Shown: positions 53,443 to 62,366 of the stretch, piece after piece | Numbering within the stretch: position 1 is the first letter of the stretch | Layout: each line of letters opens with the position of its first letter | NCBI GenBank assembly: GCA_947652605.1 | Contig: CANTFG010000048.1 | Location: 62,001-126,000, forward strand | Source: Elmis aenea | Lineage: Eukaryota > Arthropoda > Insecta > Coleoptera > Elmidae | DNA length: 64,000 nt | Reading direction: 5' to 3' | The notes under the pieces: model-generated | Seen by the model: the letters and a program-made list of their open reading frames with translations, nothing else | What the model was told of the DNA's origin: nothing | Databases searched by the model: none | Program-made: the position numbers and the translations under genes

Positions 53443-53570
53443 AGGGGTTTGGAGCGGAGCTCGGAGTTGGAGCACGGAGAATTTGAGCAATGGATTTTTG
53501 CCCGGAGCAGGAGCGGAGTCCGGAGCAAATAATTTTGATTGCTCCACTGCTCCAGTTTATTATGTAAAAT
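53443..53570. repeat. Degenerate GGAGC-rich minisatellite
   Basis: A short GC-rich stretch is dominated by variants of GGAGC/CGGAG (GGAGCGGAGCTCGGAG, GGAGCAGGAGCGGAGTCCGG). It ends with the inverted words GCTCCACTGCTCC at about 53540-53552. It begins exactly where the truncated element ends, so it may be filler or a captured repeat at the breakpoint. Confidence 0.75.
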
Positions 53571-53590
53571 TTAAAAAACAAATATTTTAA

Positions 53591-53704
53591 CTACTTTATT
53601 TTAATATTAATTACGATCGTGTTTATTAAAATCGCTGCTATCGAAATACAAATTGAAATCTGTTGTTTCGCATATTTAAAGCGCCATCAAAGGTCATTTT
53701 GTAC
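53591..53704 (+). repeat. 114-bp direct repeat, right copy
   Basis: This is the partner of 52358-52471. It continues directly into the zelda promoter-proximal DNA, whereas the left copy continues into the insertion. Confidence 0.95.
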
Positions 53705-54510
53705 ACTGCATCACGTGCTCCGAGTTATTTTCTCTTTTTATTACACTTTTTTCGCTTCATTGACGTGTCGTGGTTTTGTTAACTTTGTTTTGTGTTTGTT
53801 TAACGTTGCTTTTTTCTAAATAAGTGCCGATCGGCGAAGGATTAAATAGAAAAATGTTTGTTTTATGTCGAGTGTGATGGTGTTTTATTTTCGTGGAGTT
53901 TTTGATGGAAATGGAGTGCTCCTATAACCAAAATCCACGCATAGCATCATAATCTAAAACCTAGTATGTTCAAAAATGCAGCATCTTACCCCCTACCAAC
54001 CCCTAACGCATTAAAACGGGTCGTCCTATTGGTCGGATCTCGAGCAACTGGCCTATGCGAGTTCGCGAAACATGCCGCACGGTGGACCACCGAATTTGAG
54101 AGGAACACCGAGCGCCCAGTCGGTGTCCGACCGGCTTTAGTGAGAGAGTGCGATCAGTTTAAAGTTGTCGTCTATCGTTTACACACTGAACGATCTCAAA
54201 ACAATACAGAACACGATGACCGCTGTTAAAAACCGTAGTGCACATTTGAAAAGACATTGAAACCGTAACAATGGGCTAAACTGCGGCGCATGATATTTTT
54301 ATTTTTTGTTTACGTATTTTTTTAAGTTCAGTAAAAGTGATGCTATTAATAAGCGTACGCGTTGTTTTGTATTATTTAATTTATAATATTATACCACCGG
54401 GACTAAGGACATTTGACATGTTATGATATTGAAATAGTGCCCGTTGTATTTTTTGTTTCGGAACTTTGTTTATTTGAATCAGTCGGACTAAAACTGAAGT
54501 GTGTTGTGCG
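53705..54510 (+). promoter_or_regulatory. Probable zelda promoter region and 5' UTR
   Basis: The stretch next to the gene shows a rise in CpG at about 53995-54190. A candidate arthropod initiator TCAGT is at 54154-54158 (A+1 at 54156), preceded by a GA-rich word TGAGAGAGTG (54141-54150) like a GAGA-factor site. I see no TATA box at the expected distance and no clear downstream promoter element. A CACGTG E-box lies near 53715. If transcription starts at 54156 the 5' UTR is about 355 nt and contains two tiny upstream frames (54418-54426 and 54423-54437). A pyrimidine tract ending TTCAG at 54331 could be a splice acceptor instead. The start site is inferred, not shown. Confidence 0.4.
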
Positions 54511-57336
54511 ATGGCCAGTAATAGCGGCGTGCAACAGCCGCAGCAGCATTATCAACAACAGAACAGTAGTCCTCACCACTGTAAAGAGTGCGGCCTCTTC
54601 CTCAACTCGGCGGAGTCGCTCGAAGTCCACCTGCAGTACCACAAGGAGAATCTCTTAAACAAATGGGCAACGCAAGCCGCTAGTTCGCATTCTGAAGAGA
54701 CCAACAACAACAACACGAAGACTGCTAACATTAAACGTGAGTTTATGCCCAATACTATTTCTGCAGCAGCAGACAGCTCCGATTCAATGCTCAAGAAAAG
54801 TCCAGAGTACGCTAGTCGTGCTACCCCCGAATCAGCCGTTAATTTTGGCCACCCACCCACCCCTCAAAGCTACCACAGCGCTTCCTCTCCTTATCAAAAC
54901 CCCGAAAACTCCACTTTCTCGCCAGGATTTCAAAGTTACCAATCTGTAAAAGCCGAACGCGCATCACCCAGCACTCATTACCAGCAAACATACCCTGGTT
55001 ACAGCGACACCCAATTTTTTAACATGGATAATCCTCAAGGACAAACCCAACCAGGTTACCCCCAAGATTATCCTTTGCACAAGATGCCGTCCCAAACTGC
55101 TGGATTCCGCTACCACCCATATCAAGGTTCTTACGACCGCAACTCACAATCTCAGGTGTCCTCCTCTAGTCCCGCTTACCCCCCGCAACCAACTCCGTCC
55201 CCAAGCCCAAAACAATGCGATAAATGTGGCTACGTTTGCGAATCTGCGTCCCAGTTAATAGAACATCTTAACGTAGCTCATCCTCCGACCCCCGCACCAC
55301 ACATGACCGCTTATCAACAGAATCAGCACTTTATGTTCGGAAATCAGGCGGAAGTTAAATCCGAAGAAGACGCGCAAAGCGAAATACTCGATTTAGATTC
55401 GCACAAAGTCCACCAGGTGTACCAAGAAGAAGATAAAAGGCAAAACGGCGAAGTGAACGGTCATAATCCGCATTCGGTAACGGCTATGTTGTCGCCGTGG
55501 TCACAGACGCAACAGCAAAATAAATTCCAAGATCAGAGGATGTACATCAACGGGCCGGAACAGAAGATGTTCCAAAACGGAATTCCTAACAATATGGGGG
55601 ATGGTAAGATGTACCAGCAGGACCCAAAGTTGTTCCAGCCGCATCAGATGCATCCCGCTGACTTCATGGCGAACGGCGTGACGACCACGACGCAAGATAA
55701 CACCGGTAACTCGGTGGGTCCTCAACAAACATACCGATCGTTTGAGCACATGCAACCGCAAACGGCAGCGCCGGTAATATCCAGTACGCAAGTTCCTAAT
55801 CCACAAACCCCAAGCAACGCTTCGGGGTCAGGCAAAGGTGCTAATTGGAAATCTAATGAAGCTCGAAGACCAAAAACGTACAACTGCACGGCTTGTAATA
55901 AATGGTTTACTAGCTCTGGGCATTTAAAGCGACATTACAACACGACGTTACATAAAAATGCCGTCAAGTCTAGCGGACATCCGGATCCAGCGTCGTTACC
56001 AATAAGCGCGCATCATCATCCAGGACGCGATTCTGCAACAAGCAGAGGCGGAGACCAATCACCGGGTCCCGTCGACGATGGGCGCAGCGATGATGGTAGC
56101 TGTCCGCCAAATTTCGAAAGATCCGGTTCCATGCCTGGTCTCATTCAACAGCCACCTAACGGTCCTTACGACCGGCAGCCTGCACCGAACATTCACAATC
56201 CAAGCTTACATTCGCCCATGAACCACAACCCCAGTACCTTAGCCAATCCTAATTCGCTGTCTAATCACAGTAGCTTAAGTAACTTATCTAGCGGAAGTCC
56301 CCCAAACGGGGAAGCAGGTCCCTCTGCAACTACCAGTCTCGATTCGAGGGGCCTGCTATCGCTACCCAATACCCCCAATACACCGTTTACGGCTCCGGGC
56401 TTCGGCATGACTCCTATGATGCCTATGGAGAGCAACCAATTCCAGATGTACCCAAACGGGTCGGCCCCCCACGTTATGCAAGCTATGGCTACCAGCAGCC
56501 TCAGTACTACTGGTGAGCTTGTATCACCGGAAATTCAGCCGTTGCCGAGCTTTGCGCAATTCCAGGCGCACCGCTACGGGCTGCTGCTGAGTTATGGAAC
56601 CGCTAACGTGGGGGGCATGGGTCCGGTAACGGCCCCTTATTCGTTTTATAACGATCTCAACGAGACGCCCGAGCCCCGGTCGCTCGTGTTCAGACAAGAC
56701 GAAGACGATGATTACAAGGTCACGGTGCTCACTTCTGTCGAACCGACTTCGTTGCTCGGTCCCTACTCGCCGCCAAACCACAACAATAACCTCTCAGAAC
56801 TGCAGACGATAGACGAGGCCGATCTCAAGATTAACACCCTGGACGACCTGAAGATTAAATTCGAGTCGCAGCCGGTGTCGCCGGAGAAGGCGCACATTAA
56901 GAGAGACTACGAGGAGGGGACCGGCAGCCCGTTAATTTCATCCACCGTGCAGGCGAAACAGAACGGCGTTCACAAGTGTTTCGACTGCGACAAGATGTTC
57001 AACAAAGCCTGTTATCTGACGCAGCATAACAAAACATTCCACAGCGGAGATAAGCCATTCAAATGCACCCGATGCGGGAAGAGATTCTCGTGCGAAACGC
57101 AGTACCAGGAGCATCTCACCAAGCACGCGGGTGATAAGCCCTATAAATGCGATCTCTGCCCCAAACAGTTCAACCACAAGACGGACCTGAGGAGGCACAT
57201 GTGCCTCCACACGGGCCAGAAGCCGTACGCCTGTGATACCTGTGGAAAGGGCTTCATTCGCAAAGACCACATGCTGAAACATTGCGAAACGCACGCCAAG
57301 AAGCCGCACGCTGCCAAGGTGACCGCCGTCCGCTGA
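54511..57336 (+). CDS. zld: Zelda-type pioneer transcription factor (C2H2 zinc fingers), 941 aa
   Basis: A single open exon starts at the ATG at 54511, which has G at -3 and G at +4. An upstream in-frame GTG is not a plausible eukaryotic start. Finger 1 uses C24, C27, H40, H44. Finger 2 uses C236, C239, H252, H257. A JAZ-type finger with X5 histidine spacing (C459, C462, H475, H481) lies in the conserved block KTYNCTACNKWFTSSGHLKR. A short acidic patch DEDDDY is at 730-735. Four C-terminal fingers follow: C823/C826/H839/H844, C852/C855/H868/H872, C880/C883/H896/H900 and C908/C911/H924/H928. Between them lie long Gln/Pro/Ser/Asn-rich linkers. This architecture and the JAZ block identify Zelda (vielfaltig). 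In Drosophila, Zelda binds CAGGTAG-type sites through the C-terminal cluster, opens chromatin and activates the zygotic genome. Drosophila Zelda is much longer (about 1600 aa), and the difference is in the linkers. All metal ligands are present, so the gene looks functional. Expression is not shown by the sequence. Confidence 0.94.
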   Translation: MASNSGVQQPQQHYQQQNSSPHHCKECGLFLNSAESLEVHLQYHKENLLNKWATQAASSHSEETNNNNTKTANIKREFMPNTISAAADSSDSMLKKSPEYASRATPESAVNFGHPPTPQSYHSASSPYQNPENSTFSPGFQSYQSVKAERASPSTHYQQTYPGYSDTQFFNMDNPQGQTQPGYPQDYPLHKMPSQTAGFRYHPYQGSYDRNSQSQVSSSSPAYPPQPTPSPSPKQCDKCGYVCESASQLIEHLNVAHPPTPAPHMTAYQQNQHFMFGNQAEVKSEEDAQSEILDLDSHKVHQVYQEEDKRQNGEVNGHNPHSVTAMLSPWSQTQQQNKFQDQRMYINGPEQKMFQNGIPNNMGDGKMYQQDPKLFQPHQMHPADFMANGVTTTTQDNTGNSVGPQQTYRSFEHMQPQTAAPVISSTQVPNPQTPSNASGSGKGANWKSNEARRPKTYNCTACNKWFTSSGHLKRHYNTTLHKNAVKSSGHPDPASLPISAHHHPGRDSATSRGGDQSPGPVDDGRSDDGSCPPNFERSGSMPGLIQQPPNGPYDRQPAPNIHNPSLHSPMNHNPSTLANPNSLSNHSSLSNLSSGSPPNGEAGPSATTSLDSRGLLSLPNTPNTPFTAPGFGMTPMMPMESNQFQMYPNGSAPHVMQAMATSSLSTTGELVSPEIQPLPSFAQFQAHRYGLLLSYGTANVGGMGPVTAPYSFYNDLNETPEPRSLVFRQDEDDDYKVTVLTSVEPTSLLGPYSPPNHNNNLSELQTIDEADLKINTLDDLKIKFESQPVSPEKAHIKRDYEEGTGSPLISSTVQAKQNGVHKCFDCDKMFNKACYLTQHNKTFHSGDKPFKCTRCGKRFSCETQYQEHLTKHAGDKPYKCDLCPKQFNHKTDLRRHMCLHTGQKPYACDTCGKGFIRKDHMLKHCETHAKKPHAAKVTAVR

Positions 57337-57660
57337 AGATCGCCACCGTGCCCTCTGTTTCCAAGGTACCTTTCGGTTAACTTGCCAAACTAGCGTTTTA
57401 ACTGTGTGTGTAGTAATTATTTAAAAAAAGATTACATTTTGGCACTTTCCTACTTAATTTTTCCTACTTAAAGTTAATTTTAATTGTTGTAAATATTTAC
57501 TAACTTAATAACATGAAACAGAGTATTTTTATCGATTGCTCAAGGCAGTTTACTTTTCATAAAAACAATACAATACAATATTCAGAACAGCAATACCTCA
57601 GAATCTCAGTTATAAATAAATAAAATATAGTAAATAATATTTATATCAGATTTTACTATA
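57337..57660 (+). promoter_or_regulatory. zelda 3' UTR with polyadenylation signals
   Basis: After the stop the sequence becomes AT-rich. Two overlapping AATAAA hexamers lie at 57615-57620 and 57619-57624, about 280 bases past the stop and just before a transposon terminus at 57661. They would give a short 3' UTR. Later AATAAA words (for example near 59963) could extend it, but only by reading through the element. Confidence 0.45.
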
Positions 57661-59109
57661 CAAGGTGTTCAGGTAAATTGGAGTCATCCTCGGGACAACT
57701 TCAGCACGATCTATAGTACCTGTTCGTACTTTTTGATAAAATAGAAATGTTGTAATAACCATTTTTTTACAGTAAATTGATTACACTGTCGTACTATGAG
57801 AAAAAAAAACCTTGGCTTGCATGATTCACAATGTTAAGGACCAAGCTATTGAAAAACCTTGATATACAAATAGGGTTTGTATTTTATCTACAGGGTATTT
57901 CCAATAAAAGTTCACAAACACGCGCAAATTTTTTTAAAAATTAATTTTATTTGTTTCTAGCTAATAAAAAACTCATTCTAAATTTTTAAAGCCAAAACTT
58001 TGCTTAATTTACTGAAAATAGAGCCTGCATATTACTTTTAATATATTTTCTGTTATAAGCAATACAAATTTTGCAAAATTCATTATTTTTTAAATGTGTT
58101 TTTGTTTATTTTGATATGAATATTATTTATTTTTTTCGTGAGTTTTCGTTAATTTTATTTGAAGAAGAATTTATTTAATTGCAGTATATTCTTTTATCAT
58201 GAATGAATTCTCTAATGTTTTAGTGTTTTATTGATTTATTCAGTTGTTATTAGCATAGAAAAGTTAATATACAGGTTAGGTTAAAAGTTTTGGTACAGTA
58301 GAAAATTATCGAAAAAAGTTGGCACATTTTCATCTATATTTTGACGTACTTCATTTTTTTTTCGGTTAAATTTATGAAACTGACTCGATTTTTATTGTTT
58401 TTAAATATCTGCGTATATTTTATACACTAATATAATTTTTGTTTGTCTTTAAGTACAGTGATTTCATTTCACTTCTAGTAATTTTTAGTGTTACATTAAA
58501 ACAATTCAGAACAATTCAGAACAATTTTGTTGGAGCAGGTGGCAATTCGATTACTTTAATAATGCAATAAGTCGAATATTACAAAATTAAACCAAAAAAA
58601 AAAACATTTAGCTGACATATTTATTGACAGAAAAATTTTCAAGTCAAAACAACGAACAATTGTTTTTTTTTTTGGTAATATCTAATGTAACACTAAATAA
58701 TTTTGTTGGGTTGAGAAGATATGTGTGTTCTAAAGTAAATAGTAAAAAACGGGGGTTGCTTGAAAAAAAAAGACGATCCCTTGTCAGTTTTATATGTTAA
58801 ACCGAAAAAATTGAAGTGCACCAAAATTTAGCTAACAATATGCCAAAATTTTTATGCTGTTATAGCAGAATTTCAAGACTTGGCCTATCGATAGTGTTTT
58901 TTTTTTACTTTGTGTGCTTTTGAAATTGATTATGTTTTGTTTTGCGTTATTCAATTTTTATCGTAGCAAAACAATTGTATCGATGGGGTTTTTATTTGGG
59001 CCGCGTGCTTTTGAAATCGATTAACAATGAATTTGTTTATAATTATGTATATTGTAATTAATTGTGAATATATATACGTAAAAATGATCCAGTTTACTGG
59101 GACACCCTG
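57661..59109. mobile_element. Probable 1.45-kb mariner-type element just downstream of zelda
   Basis: The left end CAAGGTGTTCAGGTAAATTGGA (57661) corresponds imperfectly to the complement of TCCAGTTTACTGGGACACCCTG ending at 59109, about 19 of 24 positions including TA. TA flanks both ends. The interior is AT-rich with no transposase. It contains a short run of repeated ACAATTCAGA words near 58501 and a TATCGATA word near 58886. The inverted ends are diverged, so the call is moderate. Confidence 0.5.
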
Positions 59110-61280
59110 TATATATTTATCGAGTATATGTACAAACTGATGTAGTAGATGATTCAGATGCATAACATAAAATATATCAAATGATTGTATAAATATGAAA
59201 GACATTCCTTAGGCTAGTGCAAACGCTGTATTTGTTTTTGAGAGAGTCACGGCTGCCTCGCCGTCTCAAAATCGAATTAACGCGTTTGTTAGCGATTTGA
59301 AGTAATAATATTGCAATAATGTTACAACGCAAGTTTTGATATTTGTTTTTTTAAGATGTGAGAGTTGTGAATCGTTGTGTACATATTTACGTTGTTAGGT
59401 AATAATTTCCATGACGAATCTACCTCAGTTGATCAAGAATTCTGTGCCAATTAGTTGCTAGTTTTTGCAGATCCTTTCCGGGGATGTGTTAGTTGTATTT
59501 ATTTGTATGATGTGCCAATTTTTTATTAGCCAGTTATTGGTATATTTTTGAATGTATATGTCGAAATTTCGCATTCATTTCGAGGCACCGATTCTATCAT
59601 TTGTTAATTAGTGCAATGTGCCGCGCCAGGGGTTAAAATAATTTCAATTTTTTATTGAAAATAGTTACCAGATGTTTGTAAAAAGCAATTGTTTCCGTTG
59701 GACGTTGTGTTTTTGTTCTGACCATGGTTTACTAGTTGATAAATGTTACGTTATGGAGTTGTTCATTTGTTTTTTCTTTAGCACGGCGCCGTTACTCTTC
59801 ATAATACACATAGACGGACAAACAGATTATTGTGTATTATTTGTTAAGACTGATAATAATAGTTCTTATTTGATATGTACATTTTTTACTAAGTTGCAGC
59901 TAGTAGGATTAAGTTTCTTTTTACATATTTTTATGTTAGTTATTATTACCAATGACACTTTAAATAAATAAATATTGATTATTAAATGTATCCTGTTTCT
60001 TTGTTTAATTATTACATTTTTACAGCGCCGATAACACAGCAATTACAACGTTTATTACCCAACTTCTAGGCCAAAAGAACTGTATAAAAGAGCAAGCCAA
60101 TACTTCAAAAGCCATCGTACAGTATTTAATAATCATTTTTAATATTTTAAACCCATAAAAGTGTACTTAAAATATTTTTTTCTGAACTAGACCGCAATGA
60201 CCAAATTTTTACACACTCGTAACTTTTTTAAGCTGTTTTCGTTTCGAAATTTACGCGTTTTGCGTGTAAATTTGTCGACCAACTTGCGGTTTAATAAACG
60301 GAAAACGCAAATATTGTCGAATTAATTATTTATTTAAAACGAGGAAGCAATAAAACGATTAAAATAATAAAATCAAACATGGAACATTATGTAATTCTTA
60401 TTCGTAACATTTTTAAGACTATGGTGAGTTTTTTTTATTCGCGCTAATTATGCTTATAAAAATTAGAATTCATAATTGTATGAGTTTATGACATGTTCTA
60501 AAATGTCAGATTGTGATTATTACTTCAGATGTGTCCATATTTTTTTTTATTTTCTCATGTTTTATTTATTATTACGCCATTTCTTAACCTCGAACGAAAT
60601 TTAATTCTCACAGTAAATTGACGTTTGGTATTTTGCTAAACTAAAATAAAAACCGTATATAGGAATATAGGTATAATACAAGAAAAAAAGCTAAATATTT
60701 TTTTTATATAAAAAAAAATCACTTATCTGTTTGTCTTACAAGAATCGCTTTGTGAAGAATTCTAACATATTTTAATAAGAAAATAATCTATTAATATCAA
60801 AACTGATTCAATATGTCTTAATGTAGCAATATTCTTAGAAAGAAGAATAATTAAAAACCAAGTGCTTTCTAACCAATGTAATTAAAAATCTTTCCTCCGT
60901 CTAAATTTTAAATTAGTGTTTTGTAAGGTACAATGTTTTATAGTTTTAGTTATTTTGAGCAAGTTTCTATTTTCCAAGTACCTACGTATTAACATATTAA
61001 TTTGCTGTTTTAATTTATTTTTTATTAATTGTATTTAAAAAAAATTGCTTATGAAAATTCAAACGTGATTTAACCCATTTTTTTGGTTTTAGAATTGAAT
61101 TTTGAATTATATTGTATAAATACAGGCTGATTTTTATTTTTGTTTTCGTTGGAGCATAGGTTTAAATTTGGAAAATTATTTAATTATATGCACATAGGTA
61201 ACATCGAAACAGATTTCAAATTTCAGCAAACGATTTCAAGAAAACTGAAAAAATCAGAAGAGGTAACTTTCAAAATAGTT
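59110..61280. other. AT-rich intergenic DNA, no supported gene
   Basis: The stretch is long runs of A and T with no coding frame that I can defend. Frames of about 99 codons near 59672 and 62698 have arbitrary starts and no motif. A small GC-richer segment at about 59245-59275 is isolated. Confidence 0.5.
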
Positions 61281-62366
61281 TTTGCTTTTGTAGAATAACG
61301 AAATTTTAAAATTTCGTTTGGGCGTCTTCGTTACAGTTTTTTAGTTCGCATTTATGGCCTTATTAAGTTGTTTGCTAAGACGATCCGATTTTGTTCTAAC
61401 AAAATATTAAAATTACAAAATTTATAGCAACATTTCAGCGTTTCTGAATTTTCCAGTTTCCATTAAAACGATTGCATATACAGGGTGCCCCCGTTATCGG
61501 CACATATATTTTAAGTGGTTACCTTTTTCTAAGAAAAAATTTCAAGTTACATTTTTCCTAAAATCAAATGCTAAGCAGATATCAACTTCTGCATTTAAAA
61601 GTGTCGCCGAAAATATTAATTTTATCGTAAAATACCTCAAAGCTTTTTAATAGAGCATGAAATTCTCTACAAAATTGGTTCTAATCATTTTTTTTCTACA
61701 ATGGTTTAAAAGTTATAAAGCAGTTTTTACAAAAAAGAATTAAAAATTTCAAATCTTTAATTGTTTCTTAGACTTTGCAACCGCTGTATCTTTAAAACGA
61801 AAGGTTGTACGAAAAAACGGACGGCCATTCCGGATAGCAAATTTTATGGGCTACAACTTTGGTTCAGTTAAAGTTTCGGAAAATCAAACCGATTACCCGG
61901 AAAAGCTGAAAATAAGGAACAGAGTGTAAAAACAAATCCGAGAAATAATGTTTTGCACTTAAAATTACTGTAGCATCGGCATTATTCATAATATTATGTA
62001 CGTCGTCATCAGTTTCAAGATTTTTATGAAGTTTGAAGTTCTTTACACAACTTTTTTGGAGCTAACGAGCAAACGTAAAAAAAAGGTTTGCTTTATAACT
62101 TTTAAACCATTGCCTATAGACAAAATATAATTTAAACCAATTTTGTAGAGAATTTCTTGCTCTATTAAAAAGCTTGAAGGTATTTTACGATAAAATTGAT
62201 ATTTTGGGCGAAAGAGCCTTTTAAATGCAGAAGTGTAAAAAAATGAAGAAGTGTTGATACCTGCTTAGCATTTGATTTTAGGAAATAGTTTTACTTGAAG
62301 TTTTTTCTTAGAAAAAGGTCCTCTATCACCACTTAAAATATTTGCGCCGATAATGGGGACACCCTG
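61281..62366. mobile_element. Complete copy of the dispersed element (core 61481-62366) with leader
   Basis: The core has termini CAGGGTGCCCCCGTTATCGG (61481) and GCCGATAATGGGGACACCCTG (ending 62366), flanked by TA on both sides. Long inverted arms continue inward: ACCTTTTTCTAAGAAAAA mirrors TTTTTTCTTAGAAAAAGGT, and further in TCGTAAAATACC mirrors GGTATTTTACGA. The 200 bases before it (61281-61480) also match the leader at 52499-52693, so the two copies were duplicated as a larger unit after the core had inserted. It has no coding capacity. Confidence 0.85.

Noticed and set aside
53966..54229. Separate 87-codon gene upstream of zelda
   Set aside because: It begins at an ATG but overlaps the likely zelda initiator and 5' UTR, and has no family signature.
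54499..54510. Upstream GTG as the zelda start, adding four residues
   Set aside because: GTG is not a normal eukaryotic start. The ATG at 54511 has a good context and gives the expected family N-terminus.
53705..54510. Autoregulatory CAGGTAG-type Zelda sites in the proximal promoter
   Set aside because: I scanned this stretch by eye on both strands and found no CAGGTA word.
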